Shown in pieces: positions 19,867 to 29,659 of a DNA stretch of 64,000 bases. The stretch comes from Atlantibacter hermannii (lineage in GTDB: Bacteria; Pseudomonadota; Gammaproteobacteria; Enterobacterales; Enterobacteriaceae): NCBI RefSeq assembly GCF_009907385.1, contig NZ_JAAATR010000042.1:248001-312000 (forward strand), written 5' to 3'. The first letter of the stretch is position 1. Each line of letters begins with the position of its first letter. Made by a program: the position numbers and the translations under genes. The notes under the pieces are model-generated. The model worked only from the letters and a program-made list of their open reading frames with translations, searched no databases and had not been told where the DNA came from.

Positions 19867-20883
19867 TTACGCGGTAGCCTGAGCGAAAGCTGTGCGCAGT
19901 TCCTCAATCGGCAAGTAGCGCCCGATAATCACCAGCCGCGACTGGGGCGTTTCCCCCTCATTCCAGGGTGAGCCGTAATCAAAACCCACCACTTTATGCA
20001 CGCCCTGGACAATCAGGCGCTGGGGATTTCCGGCAATCGCCAGCACGCCTTTGTAGCGCAACATGTCATTGCCGTAGCGCTCCACGCACTGCTCCATAAA
20101 CGCCCCGGCCTTCTGCAAATCCATCCAGCCCGCTTCAAACACGTGCGCCTGAATCGCGTCATCCCAGGAGCGTTTGGTTTCTTTAAACGGGGTGAAGCGC
20201 GGCGCGGAGGGATCGGCTGGGCGGATCGCATGAAACCCTTTGGTCAGGCTGTTGGCGTCGCTCAGCTCAAAGGCGTTGAGATCCAGCCACAGATCTGCCG
20301 GGCAGACGCCATTTTCGATCTGGTAGATCTCGGCTTTGCTGTTGATCTGGTGAATGCGCGCCAGCGCCTCGCTGTGCTGCTGTTCGTCACAGGTATCCGC
20401 TTTGGTCAGCAAAATACGATCGGCGAACCCGAGCTGCGAAGCGGCAACCGGATGTTCATCCAGCTGGCGGGAAATATGGTGGCAGTCCGCGAGGGTAATC
20501 ACCGCGTCCAGCCGCAGCGCTTCACGCAGCGCCTCTTCAACGAAAAAGGTCTGGATAATCGGCGCCGGGTCGGCGAGGCCGGTGGTTTCAACGATCAGGC
20601 GATCGAAGGTGAGCTCGCCGCGCTGGCGCTGGGCCAGCAGTTCAGTGAGCGCTGCGGTAAATTCGCCGCGCACGCTGCAACAGACGCAGCCGTTGGACAG
20701 TTCGACGACGTTGACGTTATCGCCGCCGCGCAGCAGCGCGCCGTCAATATTCACTGCGCCGAATTCGTTTTCCAGAATCGCCACCGACGCGTCGGCGTGA
20801 TGGGTGAGAAAATGGTTAATCAGGGTGGTTTTACCGGCACCCAGGAAACCGGTTAACAACGTGACTGCAACAACCTGGTTCAT
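19867..20883 (-). CDS. COG0523 (CobW/YjiA-family) GTPase
   Basis: The 338-residue P-loop GTPase has Walker A GFLGAGKTT (about residues 11-19), the family metal-binding motif in NGCVCCS (about 64-70), a NKxD-type LLTKAD and a CobW C-terminal domain (LRYKGVLAIAGNPQRLIVQGVHK). COG0523 proteins are GTP-dependent metallochaperones or metal-insertion factors. It resembles E. coli YjiA but is clearly divergent from it. It lies 9 bp after ybdD and so forms a cstA-ybdD-GTPase operon, the layout of the E. coli btsT-yjiX-yjiA module but with CstA-type partners. Its role in that module is unknown. Confidence 0.88.
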   Translation of the reverse strand: MNQVVAVTLLTGFLGAGKTTLINHFLTHHADASVAILENEFGAVNIDGALLRGGDNVNVVELSNGCVCCSVRGEFTAALTELLAQRQRGELTFDRLIVETTGLADPAPIIQTFFVEEALREALRLDAVITLADCHHISRQLDEHPVAASQLGFADRILLTKADTCDEQQHSEALARIHQINSKAEIYQIENGVCPADLWLDLNAFELSDANSLTKGFHAIRPADPSAPRFTPFKETKRSWDDAIQAHVFEAGWMDLQKAGAFMEQCVERYGNDMLRYKGVLAIAGNPQRLIVQGVHKVVGFDYGSPWNEGETPQSRLVIIGRYLPIEELRTAFAQATA

Positions 20884-20892
20884 CTCGTTTCC

Positions 20893-21090
20893 TTAACAGC
20901 AGCGGGCTCCGCCTTTCCCGCCGTAGCGTGCATCCTGGCGTTCGCGGAAAAACTCTTCGTAGGTCATCGGCGTTTGATCGGGATGATTAAGCCGGATGTG
21001 CTGGACATAGTTATCGTAATCCGGTACGCCGACCATTAATTTCGCCGCTTGGCCCAGATATTTACCGGCTCTGGCAAGGGTATCAAACAT
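20893..21090 (-). CDS. ybdD: YbdD/YjiX family small protein, CstA partner
   Basis: The 65-residue protein ([19 protein letters not shown]..., ending GGKGGARCC) matches YbdD more closely than YjiX. In E. coli ybdD follows cstA and is needed with it for pyruvate uptake. The C-terminal Cys-Cys pair is conserved in the family. I set the start at the Met giving the E. coli length; an upstream ATG at 21117 would add nine residues. Confidence 0.92.
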   Translation of the reverse strand: MFDTLARAGKYLGQAAKLMVGVPDYDNYVQHIRLNHPDQTPMTYEEFFRERQDARYGGKGGARCC

Positions 21091-21170
21091 ACCGTCTCCT
21101 TCTGTGTTTAAAGCCAAAAACTCCCCAGCCGTTAAGCCGGGGAGTGGATTACTTCACGCTCATTCAACCG

Positions 21171-23288
21171 TTAGTGGGCGCTTTTCGCCTGAGTCACGAT
21201 ATCCTGATAGTTTTCCGGCATCGGCTCGTAAGGCACCTCTTTCGCGGTGGGCTTATCGACTTTCAATGCCGCCAGCGCCGTCTTGATGGAGAACAGCGCA
21301 ATCACGACTACCACCACCATAAAGAAGATGGTCAGGCCCGCATCCAGACGGTTGTTAAACACCAGGCGAGCCAGCTGCGCCTGCGTGTACTGCGCCGGAA
21401 TGTTGCCGCTGTCGATCATCGCCTGGAATTTGTTGGCGATAGCCAGGAAGCCCACTTTGGCATCCGGGCTAAACGCTTTCTGCCAGCCCGCCGTCATGGT
21501 GCAAATCAGCAGCCATGCGGTAGGGACCAGCGCAACCCATGCGTAGCGTTGGCGTTTCATCTTGAACAGTACCACCGCGCAGAGCATCAGCGCCATGCCT
21601 GCCAGCATCTGGTTGGCGATACCAAACAGCGGCCACAGGGTGTTGATGCCGCCCAGCGGATCAACCACGCCCTGATGCAGGAAGTAACCCCACGCCAGAA
21701 CGCACAGCGCCGTCGCCAGGATGTTGGCCGGCAGCGAGTCGGTACGCTTCAGGCCCGGAGAAATCACGCCCAGCAGGTCCTGCAGCATAAAGCGCGCGGC
21801 ACGCGTACCGGCGTCCACCGCCGTCAGGATGAACAGCGCTTCAAACAGGATCGCGAAGTGATACCAGAAGGAAACATCCATCAGGCCGCCCAGCGCGCCG
21901 TGCAGAATGTACGCCATCCCGACCGCCAGGGTCGGTGCGCCGCCCGCACGGGAGATGATCGACTGCTCGCCCACTTCGTTAGCGATTTGCGTCAGGGTTT
22001 CCGGGGTGATCTGGAAGCCCCAGCCGCTGACCACTTGCGCCGCAGAGGCCACCACATCGGTGGCGCCCGCCGGAGCCAGCACCGCCATCGGGCTGTTCAT
22101 GGCGAAGTACACGCCCGGGTCGATAACGCATGCCGCCACCAGCGCCATGATCGCCACGAAAGATTCCATCAGCATGCCGCCGTAGCCAATCAGGCAGGCC
22201 TGATTTTCGTTAGCCAGCATTTTCGGCGTGGTGCCGGAGGAGATCAGCGCGTGGAAACCCGACACCGCGCCACAGGCGATGGTGATAAACAGGAACGGGA
22301 ACATGTCGCCGGACCAGACCGGACCGGTCCCGTCGATAAATTTGGTGATCGACGGCATGGTCAGGGTCGGACGCATAATCAGGATGCCGATAGCCAGCCC
22401 GACGATGGTGCCGATTTTCAGGAAGGTCGACAGGTAGTCACGCGGCGCGAGCAGCAGCCATACCGGCAGTACCGCCGCCACAAAGCCGTAGCCCACCAGC
22501 ATCCAGGTCAGCTGTACGCCGGTAAAGTCGAAGTACGGTGCCCATGTCGGGCTTTCTGCCACCCAACCGCCGGAAATAATGGCGAAAATCAGCAGCACCA
22601 GACCAATGACCGACACTTCGCCGATGCGCCCCGGGCGCAGGTAGCGAATGTAGACCCCCATAAACAGCGCCAGCGGAATGGTAAAGGCCACGGTGTAGGT
22701 GCCCCACGGGCTGTGGGTCAGCGCTTTCACCACGATCATCGCCAGTACCGCGAGGATAATCACCATGATCATGAAACAGGCGACCAGCGCGATCACCCCG
22801 GCGGTATTGCCCATCTCCTCTTTCACCAGCTCACCAAGGGAACGACCGTCGCGGCGGGTAGAGACAAACAGCACCATAAAGTCCTGCACGGCGCCAGCGA
22901 TAACCACGCCCGCGAGGATCCACAGCATGCCCGGCAGATAACCCATTTGCGCAGCCAGCACCGGGCCGACCAGCGGGCCTGCTCCGGCGATGGCCGCAAA
23001 GTGGTGGCCGAACAGCACTTTTTTATCGGTAGGCACATAGTCCAGACCATCGTTATGGCGCACCGCCGGCGTCATACGCGTTGAGTCCACGACCAGCACC
23101 CGTTTAGCGATAAACAGCCCGTAGAAACGGTAAGCGATCAGATAAACACAGACTGCGGCTACCACAATCCACAGCGCGTTAATCTGCTCTCCCCGGTTCA
23201 GAGCGATGTATCCCAAAGCAAATGCGCCCACTATAGAGAGCACTGCCCAGAGGAGGTATTTCCCTGAGTTATTCATCATGTTTTCCAT
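21171..23288 (-). CDS. cstA: CstA, pyruvate/peptide transporter of the carbon-starvation family
   Basis: CstA is a multi-pass inner-membrane transporter; E. coli CstA imports pyruvate and was first described as a carbon-starvation peptide transporter. The 705-residue protein has well over a dozen hydrophobic segments and the family blocks FGHHFAAIAGAGPLVGP and CGAVSGFHALISSGTTPK. Across its length it reads as CstA, not the paralogue BtsT. The start used has an AAGGA Shine-Dalgarno element seven bases upstream and adds four residues to the E. coli N-terminus; ATGs at 23279 and 23276 are alternatives. In E. coli cstA lies next to the enterobactin genes, so its position here is different. Confidence 0.95.
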   Translation of the reverse strand: MENMMNNSGKYLLWAVLSIVGAFALGYIALNRGEQINALWIVVAAVCVYLIAYRFYGLFIAKRVLVVDSTRMTPAVRHNDGLDYVPTDKKVLFGHHFAAIAGAGPLVGPVLAAQMGYLPGMLWILAGVVIAGAVQDFMVLFVSTRRDGRSLGELVKEEMGNTAGVIALVACFMIMVIILAVLAMIVVKALTHSPWGTYTVAFTIPLALFMGVYIRYLRPGRIGEVSVIGLVLLIFAIISGGWVAESPTWAPYFDFTGVQLTWMLVGYGFVAAVLPVWLLLAPRDYLSTFLKIGTIVGLAIGILIMRPTLTMPSITKFIDGTGPVWSGDMFPFLFITIACGAVSGFHALISSGTTPKMLANENQACLIGYGGMLMESFVAIMALVAACVIDPGVYFAMNSPMAVLAPAGATDVVASAAQVVSGWGFQITPETLTQIANEVGEQSIISRAGGAPTLAVGMAYILHGALGGLMDVSFWYHFAILFEALFILTAVDAGTRAARFMLQDLLGVISPGLKRTDSLPANILATALCVLAWGYFLHQGVVDPLGGINTLWPLFGIANQMLAGMALMLCAVVLFKMKRQRYAWVALVPTAWLLICTMTAGWQKAFSPDAKVGFLAIANKFQAMIDSGNIPAQYTQAQLARLVFNNRLDAGLTIFFMVVVVVIALFSIKTALAALKVDKPTAKEVPYEPMPENYQDIVTQAKSAH

Positions 23289-23463
23289 TTTTTGTCCTTC
23301 ACAGTTCGGGTTGCCTGCACGAGGCGAAACGCAAACTCTTCAGGGTCTCTAAGAGGTATGAGGAGTGACCAATACATTACAATTTGTTTCTAGAACAAAC
23401 TGCTGAATTTAACAACCTCACAACCGGGGAAAACCAGTCCTCTCATCACTCTTTGTTTCAGTT

Positions 23464-23479
23464 TGTTAACAAGATCACC
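23464..23479. promoter_or_regulatory. Possible CRP site upstream of cstA
   Basis: TGTTA-N6-TCACC differs from the CRP core TGTGA-N6-TCACA at two positions. The 23289-23624 gap contains no gene I can support; it should hold the cstA promoter. CRP control of cstA is known in E. coli, but the site is about 180 bp from the start, so this call is tentative. Confidence 0.35.
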
Positions 23480-23624
23480 TTAACAAGGCAAACCTGTTGC
23501 AACCTTTCCGGCAGGGTCTCGGTGACGTCACGCTATGGGCAGCGCTGCGCTAAGCAGATAAAAAGGCAGGGAAAAGAGGAATGCGTGATGCTATTCCGGG
23601 AAGGGATAGCATCACGAAAGCGGA

Positions 23625-23903
23625 TTAGTTGGCCCGGGCTTTATCGAACAGGGTTTGCCACATGCCGGACACCAGCGCCTGGTCGCGCGGTGTCAGCTCG
23701 CCTGCGCCAATGGCTTTTTGCAGGCTTTCCGTCACTTTGTGGTGCAGGGCGTCGGCAGAGTGATCGTCCCCCCCTTCCAGTTCCGCCACGGCAAGCGTCA
23801 GGTGCCCGCGCAGGTAGCCGCTGGCGAACAGCTCGTCATCACTGGCATGTTCAACCATGTCATCAATCAACGCCAGAATGCGCGCTTCGAATGCTGCGAT
23901 CAT
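23625..23903 (-). CDS. yfcL: YfcL family protein, function unknown
   Basis: This 92-residue acidic protein matches E. coli YfcL in length and sequence ([33 protein letters not shown] start region). It has no signal peptide or membrane segment. Its function is not known to me. It lies 54 bp downstream of epmC in the same direction, forming a likely yfcA-epmC-yfcL transcription unit. Confidence 0.93.
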   Translation of the reverse strand: MIAAFEARILALIDDMVEHASDDELFASGYLRGHLTLAVAELEGGDDHSADALHHKVTESLQKAIGAGELTPRDQALVSGMWQTLFDKARAN

Positions 23904-23957
23904 CGTCTTTCCTCAATTACCCGTCATATCATGTGGTTCAACTACAAAAAGCATGGC

Positions 23958-24506
23958 TCAGGACAGGTCTTCTGGCCACGGAAAACGGTCCGCCGTCAGC
24001 GGCGGCGTTTGGTAATAGTCCTGAAGCGCGGCGATAAACCGGGCCGGACGCGCCGGGATGCCCTCTTCCAGCCACGTCATCACCTGGGCGTGGACCCGGC
24101 GCTGAAACTTGATGCGATCCGGTTCGAAGTCCCCTTCCAGGTTGTCGCAGCTGACGTTGAACGGGAAACCCGCCGCTTCGCAAAACAGCCAGTCCAGCGC
24201 CTGAGGTTTGATCTCCACATCTTCAAACTGGCACTGGGTTTGGGCATCGCGCCCGTCCGGGCAATACCAGTAGCCGAAATCCACCTGCTCGCGGCGCGCT
24301 TTCCCGGCGATACACCAGTGGGAAATCTCATGCAGCGCGCTGGCGTAAAAGCCGTGGGCGAACACAATGCGGTGATACGGGGCATCCGCGTCTGCCGGAA
24401 GATAGATCGGTTCGTCGTCGCCTTTAATCAGACGGGTATTAAATTCGTTAAAAAAGCAGCCCTCGAAAATATCGACCAGCTGCTGATAATGGTGTGCAGT
24501 GCTCAT
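23958..24506 (-). CDS. epmC: EpmC, elongation factor P hydroxylase
   Basis: EpmC hydroxylates the beta-lysylated lysine of elongation factor P, the last step of EF-P modification. The 182-residue protein has the metal-binding HEISHWC segment (about residues 57-63). The start MSTAHHYQQL gives the E. coli length; the longer frame to 24692 lies inside yfcA. Its ATG shares one base with the yfcA stop (TAATG), implying translational coupling. Confidence 0.95.
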   Translation of the reverse strand: MSTAHHYQQLVDIFEGCFFNEFNTRLIKGDDEPIYLPADADAPYHRIVFAHGFYASALHEISHWCIAGKARREQVDFGYWYCPDGRDAQTQCQFEDVEIKPQALDWLFCEAAGFPFNVSCDNLEGDFEPDRIKFQRRVHAQVMTWLEEGIPARPARFIAALQDYYQTPPLTADRFPWPEDLS

Positions 24507-25303
24507 TAATGTATCCCAAGCCACTGAAGAAGCGCCGCGCCGTGGCTGTCGAACAGCAGTTTGGCGCTCATCACAGCGGAAACAATCACAATCATTGGAC
24601 GGATAAGCTGCTGGCCTTTGCTGAGCACCAGACGTGAACCTAACCGCGCCCCTATAAACTGGCCGGCCATCATCAGAAACCCGGTGGCCCACACCACTTT
24701 TCCGCCAATAATAAACAGCAACAGCCCGCCGACGTTCGACGTGGCGTTGAGCACTTTGGCATGAGCGGTGGATTTCGCCAGATTAAACCCGCACAGCGTG
24801 ACAAACGCCAGCGCGTAAAACGAGCCTGCGCCCGGACCGAAGAAACCGTCATAAAAGCCGACGCAGCCGCCCGCCACCAGGGCAAACGGCAGGCCGTACA
24901 GACGGCGTTGGCGATCTTCTTCACCCAGCTTAGGCATTAACAGAAAGTAAAGGCCAATGCCGATCACCAGGATCGGCAGGATCTGGCGCAAAATGTCCGA
25001 CTTCACGAACTGCACCAGCAGCGCGCCGCTGGTGGATCCGATAAAGGTCATCAGGATATTGAGCTTTTGATCTTTCAGGTTCACCACTTTACGGCGGATA
25101 AAGTAGATCGAGGCGGAAAGCGAACCGCCGCAGGCCTGAAGTTTGTTGGTGGCTAACGCCTGGGCGGGCGACATCCCCGTCGCCAGCAGCGCCGGGATAG
25201 TGAGCAACCCGCCCCCACCCGCCAGCGCATCGATAAACCCCGCAAGCATGGCGATGAAGAACAGGCCCACCATCACCAGCGGGGAAAGCATAAACAGATC
25301 CAC
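24506..25303 (-). CDS. yfcA: YfcA, TauE/SafE family membrane transporter
   Basis: The 265-residue protein has about eight hydrophobic segments and the TauE/SafE pattern (GFIDALAGGGGLLTIPAL near residues 22-39, repeated as GFYDGFFGPGAGSF near 148-161). The family exports sulfonates or related anions; the substrate of YfcA is not known. It follows mepA by 10 bp. Confidence 0.93.
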   Translation of the reverse strand: MDLFMLSPLVMVGLFFIAMLAGFIDALAGGGGLLTIPALLATGMSPAQALATNKLQACGGSLSASIYFIRRKVVNLKDQKLNILMTFIGSTSGALLVQFVKSDILRQILPILVIGIGLYFLLMPKLGEEDRQRRLYGLPFALVAGGCVGFYDGFFGPGAGSFYALAFVTLCGFNLAKSTAHAKVLNATSNVGGLLLFIIGGKVVWATGFLMMAGQFIGARLGSRLVLSKGQQLIRPMIVIVSAVMSAKLLFDSHGAALLQWLGIH

Positions 25304-25313
25304 GAATTAATCC

Positions 25314-26138
25314 TTAAAGTACGTGTTCATCCAGCAGAGCCTGACAGGAAGGCGGTGGTGGCGGAGGCGTTTTCTTCTCAGTTGATTGACTACCCGGTTT
25401 CGCCGGTTTGAACCAGCTTTGCAACTCTTCGCCACAGCCGTCTCCCGGCGGCGGCGGGGCTTGCTCGATGCACTCCAGGCTATCCGCCGGGCAGCGCAGG
25501 CGCACATGCATATGGGCGCGATGGGCAAACCACGGACGCACTTTATTCAGCCAGTCGCGGTTGGTGCCCGCATCCAGACACAGTTGCTGCTTGATCGCCG
25601 GGTTGACGAAAATGCGCGTCACTTCGTCATCCAGCGCCGCCAGCTTGATCATGTTATAGATCTGCGGGCTCCAGCGGCTCGCGACCACCGCTTTGCCGTT
25701 GGGCGCAACCAAATCCAGCGCCTGCGGGCGCAGCAGTTGCGCTGACGTCCAGCGGGTTTTCGGCAGTTGCAGGAAGATATCCACGTCCAGCCCGGTTTGA
25801 TGGCTGGCGTGGCCGGTGGCGAAACGCCCGCCTGCGGCCATGCCCATATCCCCCACCAGCACCGTTCCCATCCCTAAGTCGTTCACCTGGGAACTAAAGC
25901 GCTGGATGAAATTCACCAGCTCCGGGTGGCCGAAATAGCGGCGCTGATCGGTACGCATCACCTGATAGTGATCGGAGGCCAGCGGCAGCGCCTGCGCCCC
26001 CACGATGCAGCCGTTGGAAAACGCGCCGATAGACTGCGGCGCGCCGGGGATGGGGTTGGGTACTTTCTGCCACGGCGTGGCGGCCAGCGTGGCAGAACTC
26101 GCCAGCAGCGCCGCCAGGGCGATAAGGGAACGTTTCAT
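25314..26138 (-). CDS. mepA: MepA, penicillin-insensitive murein endopeptidase
   Basis: MepA cleaves D-Ala-meso-DAP crosslinks of peptidoglycan in the periplasm. The 274-residue precursor has a signal peptide ([20 protein letters not shown]) and LAS-family zinc ligands in [16 protein letters not shown] and HRAHMHVRL. The C-terminus is rich in Pro and Lys. It follows aroC by 5 bp. Confidence 0.96.
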   Translation of the reverse strand: MKRSLIALAALLASSATLAATPWQKVPNPIPGAPQSIGAFSNGCIVGAQALPLASDHYQVMRTDQRRYFGHPELVNFIQRFSSQVNDLGMGTVLVGDMGMAAGGRFATGHASHQTGLDVDIFLQLPKTRWTSAQLLRPQALDLVAPNGKAVVASRWSPQIYNMIKLAALDDEVTRIFVNPAIKQQLCLDAGTNRDWLNKVRPWFAHRAHMHVRLRCPADSLECIEQAPPPPGDGCGEELQSWFKPAKPGSQSTEKKTPPPPPPSCQALLDEHVL

Positions 26139-26143
26139 ACGGT

Positions 26144-27229
26144 TTACCAACGGGGGAGCGTGGTGCTGACGTCGGCGTTTTGCGCGCGCTGACGCAGCAG
26201 GTGATCCATTAAGACAATCGCCAGCATCGCTTCGGCGATCGGCACGGCGCGGATCCCGACGCAGGGATCGTGACGCCCACGGGTGACCATTTCTACTTCT
26301 TCGCCGAAACGGTTTACCGTACGCCCCGGCACCATAATGCTGGAGGTCGGTTTCAGCGCCATATGCGCCACGATTTGCTGGCCGCTGCTGATGCCGCCCA
26401 GCACGCCGCCTGCGTGGTTGCTCTGAAAACCGGCGGTGGTGATTTCGTCGCGGTTCTGGCTGCCGCGCAGCTGCACCACACCGAAACCGTCACCGATTTC
26501 GACGCCCTTCACGGCGTTAATGCTCATCAGCGCGTGGGCGATATCAGCGTCCAGGCGGTCAAATACCGGCTCGCCAAGCCCGGCGGGCACGCTGTCGGCC
26601 ACCACGGTGACTTTCGCGCCGATGGAATCGCCCTCTTTTTTCAGCGCGCGCATCAGCTCATCCAGCGCCTCGATTTTATCCGGATCCGGGCAGAAGAACG
26701 GGTTCTGTTCCACCTGATCCCAGTCTTTGATTTCCAGCGGGATGTCGCCCATCTGGGTCAGGCAGCCGCGAATCACCACGCCGAATTTCTGCGCCAGATA
26801 TTTTTTGGCGATAGCGCCTGCCGCGACGCGCATGGCGGTTTCACGGGCGGATGAACGTCCGCCGCCGCGATAGTCGCGCAGGCCGTATTTCTGTTCGTAG
26901 GTGTAATCCGCGTGCCCCGGACGGAACACGTCTTTGATGGCGCTGTAATCCTGGGAGCGCTGATCGGTGTTTTCAATCAGCAGGCCAATACTGGTGCCGG
27001 TGGTGACGCCCTCAAACACGCCGGAGAGGATTTTTACCTGGTCCGGCTCGCGGCGCTGGGTAGTGTAGCGCGAGGTGCCGGGACGGCGGCGGTCGAGATC
27101 GTGCTGAAGATCGGCTTCGGTTAGCGGGATGCCGGGCGGTACGCCATCGACGATGCAACCCAGCGCCACGCCATGCGACTCCCCGAAGGTGGTCACACGG
27201 AAGAATTGTCCAATACTGTTTCCTGCCAT
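26144..27229 (-). CDS. aroC: AroC, chorismate synthase
   Basis: AroC converts EPSP to chorismate, the last shikimate-pathway step, using reduced FMN. The 361-residue protein carries the three family signatures [34 protein letters not shown] and RGSQNRDEI. Two consecutive ATGs exist; the second gives the E. coli length ([10 protein letters not shown]). Confidence 0.98.
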   Translation of the reverse strand: MAGNSIGQFFRVTTFGESHGVALGCIVDGVPPGIPLTEADLQHDLDRRRPGTSRYTTQRREPDQVKILSGVFEGVTTGTSIGLLIENTDQRSQDYSAIKDVFRPGHADYTYEQKYGLRDYRGGGRSSARETAMRVAAGAIAKKYLAQKFGVVIRGCLTQMGDIPLEIKDWDQVEQNPFFCPDPDKIEALDELMRALKKEGDSIGAKVTVVADSVPAGLGEPVFDRLDADIAHALMSINAVKGVEIGDGFGVVQLRGSQNRDEITTAGFQSNHAGGVLGGISSGQQIVAHMALKPTSSIMVPGRTVNRFGEEVEMVTRGRHDPCVGIRAVPIAEAMLAIVLMDHLLRQRAQNADVSTTLPRW

Positions 27230-27290
27230 CACGGCTCCGTTGTCGTTGTTGTGTTTTTGAGCGATGTGAAACGGGCCGCAGCCCGTTGGA

Positions 27291-28223
27291 TTAATCTTTA
27301 TAAATGCTGAAGTGCTCGCGCGCCGCGATCAGTTGCGCTTTAGTCAGCATGAAGACGCCGTCGCCGCCGTTATCAAACTCCAGCCAGGTGAACGGCACAT
27401 CCGGATATTGCTCCATCAGATGTACCATGCTGTTACCCACTTCACAAATCAGAATCCCCTGGTCGGACAGGTAGTCCGGGGAGCAGGCCAGAATGCGGCG
27501 CGCCAGTTTCAGGCCGTCGCTGCCCGCCGCCAGCCCCAACTCCGGCTCGTGGCGGTACTCGTTCGGCAGATCGGACATATCTTCCTCATCCACATACGGC
27601 GGATTGGTGACGATGATGTCGTACTGCACTTTCGGCAGATCGCGGAACAGGTCGGAGCGGATTGGCGTGACGTGATGGATCAGGCCGTGCTCTTCAATGT
27701 TGTGCTCGGTCACCGCCAGCGCATCGGCGGAGATATCCACCGCGTCGACTTCGGCTTCCGGGAAGGCATACGCGCAGGCGATGGCGATACAGCCGCTGCC
27801 GGTACACATATCCAGAATATGTTCAGGCTGGCCGTCGTACAGCCCGGCGAAACGGTTGTTGATCAGTTCGCCAATCGGGGAGCGCGGCACCAGCACGCGC
27901 TCGTCGACGTAAAATTCGTGGCCGCAGAACCAGGCTTTATTGGTCAGGTAAGCTACCGGAATACGCTCGTTGACCCGGCGGATCACGCGCTCGACAATGC
28001 GGTGGCGTTCGCTGGAGGTTAAGCGTGCGGTGCGCATATCTTCAGGAATATCCAGCGGCAGATAAAGCGATGGAAGCACCAGTTGTACCGCCTCATCCCA
28101 CGGGTTATCGGTGCCATGACCATACCAGATGCCCGCCGCGCTAAAACGGCTGACCGACCAGCGCAGCATGTCCTGAATGGTATGCAGTTCATTGACTGCT
28201 TCATCGACGAAAATTTTATCCAC
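27291..28223 (-). CDS. prmB: PrmB, 50S ribosomal protein uL3 glutamine methyltransferase
   Basis: PrmB methylates the glutamine side chain of ribosomal protein uL3. The 310-residue protein has the SAM motif [12 protein letters not shown] and the amide-N-methyltransferase motif [11 protein letters not shown]. It lies upstream of aroC on the same strand with a small GC hairpin (27270-27287) between them. Length equals E. coli PrmB. Confidence 0.97.
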   Translation of the reverse strand: MDKIFVDEAVNELHTIQDMLRWSVSRFSAAGIWYGHGTDNPWDEAVQLVLPSLYLPLDIPEDMRTARLTSSERHRIVERVIRRVNERIPVAYLTNKAWFCGHEFYVDERVLVPRSPIGELINNRFAGLYDGQPEHILDMCTGSGCIAIACAYAFPEAEVDAVDISADALAVTEHNIEEHGLIHHVTPIRSDLFRDLPKVQYDIIVTNPPYVDEEDMSDLPNEYRHEPELGLAAGSDGLKLARRILACSPDYLSDQGILICEVGNSMVHLMEQYPDVPFTWLEFDNGGDGVFMLTKAQLIAAREHFSIYKD

Positions 28224-28386
28224 TATTCCTCCAGCGCGCGTGACGCGTTAAACACGGCGGCTAGTTTGCCACGATAGTGGCGATAAATCAGCATCCACCC
28301 TTCCCTGCCAGCGTGAAAACGCGTTTTATTTAGCGCTGGCGAAGGAGTCAGGTACACTGCCTGCGATAAGAATGACGGAGAAGAGA

Positions 28387-28938
28387 ATGAAAAAGAAAAA
28401 TTCGCTTAACGAGGAGGACCAGACGCTGTTCCGGGAACTGATGCGCGGCACCCGTAAAATTAAGCAGGACACCATCGTCCATCGCCCGCAGCGTAAAAAA
28501 GCGAATGACGTGCCGGTTAAACGCCTGATCCAGGAGCAAGTCGACGCCAGCCACTATTTTTCCGATGAGTTCCAGCCGCTGCTGGCGGCGGAAGGCCCGG
28601 TGCGTTACGTGCGGGAAGGCACCAGCCATTTTGAGCTGAAGAAATTACGCCGCGGCGACTACTCGCCGGAGCTGTTTCTTGATTTACACGGCCTGACCCA
28701 ACTTCAGGCCAAGCAGGAATTAGGCGCGCTGATTGCCGCCTGTCGACGCGAACACGTCTTTTGCGCCTGCGTGATGCACGGCCACGGCAAACACATTCTG
28801 AAGCAGCAAACCCCGCTGTGGCTGGCTCAGCATCCACACGTTGTGGCTTTTCATCAGGCGTCGAAAGAGTATGGCGGCGATGCCGCTTTGCTGGTGCTGA
28901 TTGAGGTGGAAGAGTTCAGGCCGCCGGAACTGCCTTAG
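28387..28938 (+). CDS. smrB: SmrB, ribosome-rescue endonuclease
   Basis: SmrB cleaves mRNA at collided ribosomes. The 183-residue protein ends in a Smr domain with LDLHGLT (about residues 99-105) and the GHGKH loop (about 137-141). The start [11 protein letters not shown] follows a good GGAGAAGAG-type ribosome binding site; an upstream ATG at 28372 adds five residues and is less likely. It is divergent from prmB. Confidence 0.95.
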   Translation: MKKKNSLNEEDQTLFRELMRGTRKIKQDTIVHRPQRKKANDVPVKRLIQEQVDASHYFSDEFQPLLAAEGPVRYVREGTSHFELKKLRRGDYSPELFLDLHGLTQLQAKQELGALIAACRREHVFCACVMHGHGKHILKQQTPLWLAQHPHVVAFHQASKEYGGDAALLVLIEVEEFRPPELP

Positions 28939-28942
28939 ACAC

Positions 28943-28968
28943 AAAAAAGCCGCTTTACGCGGCTTTTT
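28943..28968. terminator. Bidirectional terminator between smrB and sixA
   Basis: GCCGC (28949-28953) pairs with GCGGC (28959-28963), with six A before and five T after, between convergent stop codons. Confidence 0.88.
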
Positions 28969-28974
28969 GACGTT

Positions 28975-29469
28975 TTACCCATTGCTGGCTTTCGCCATCT
29001 TCAGGTTGCAGGGGCTCATCTGCCAGTTAAATACGCCCTTATCGGTTTGCGGATCCAGCGTTACGCTGGCGATGGCAGACGTTGAGAACATTGGCGGCGT
29101 TTCTTCCGGGCAAAGTTCTGATACCAGGTAGCCAACTAACGGGAGGTGAGAAATCACCAACACCGATTTAACGCCTTCGTCCGCCAGCGTCTGAAGGTCG
29201 GCACCGACCATTCGCACATCGCCGCAGGGCGTCAACTCCGGCAGAACATCGACGTTTTCCGGCAGTGTGAACACTTCCCGGACCACATCCAGCGTCTGCC
29301 CGGCACGCAGATAGGGGCTGACAAGAACACGCTCGATGTCCACCTTTTGACCTTTTAACCAGGTCGCCATTTGACGGGATTCGTCACACCCGCAGAGGGT
29401 TAAAGGACGAACCGCATCACTGGCGGCATCAAGAGCTGCGTCACCGTGACGCATAATAAAAACTTGCAT
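28975..29469 (-). CDS. sixA: SixA, phosphohistidine phosphatase
   Basis: SixA dephosphorylates histidine phosphotransfer proteins; in E. coli it acts on NPr of the nitrogen PTS and was first linked to ArcB. The 164-residue protein has the RHG motif MRHGD with catalytic His8. In E. coli K-12 a fimbrial cluster (yfcO-V) lies between smrB and sixA; here they are directly adjacent. Confidence 0.96.
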   Translation of the reverse strand: MQVFIMRHGDAALDAASDAVRPLTLCGCDESRQMATWLKGQKVDIERVLVSPYLRAGQTLDVVREVFTLPENVDVLPELTPCGDVRMVGADLQTLADEGVKSVLVISHLPLVGYLVSELCPEETPPMFSTSAIASVTLDPQTDKGVFNWQMSPCNLKMAKASNG

Positions 29470-29659
29470 AGTGCACCGCTTTTGTTAACCAGAATCGCCA
29501 CGATCCCCAACAGGCCCAAAGCCTGTGGGGAGATCATCGCGGTCGGGCATTGTGCCTTATCCCGACTGCGAATGAAACGCTGTGTTTTACCTTAATGGCG
29601 TAAGTATAGTCAATCGCCGTTTACAATTTAACCAACCCCGACGCACCGGTAAAAACCGG

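Noticed and set aside
21144-23084. A 646-codon open frame opposite cstA
   Set aside because: It is the mirror frame of cstA; its translation is rich in His, Arg and Gln with no domain, as expected from GC-rich antisense.
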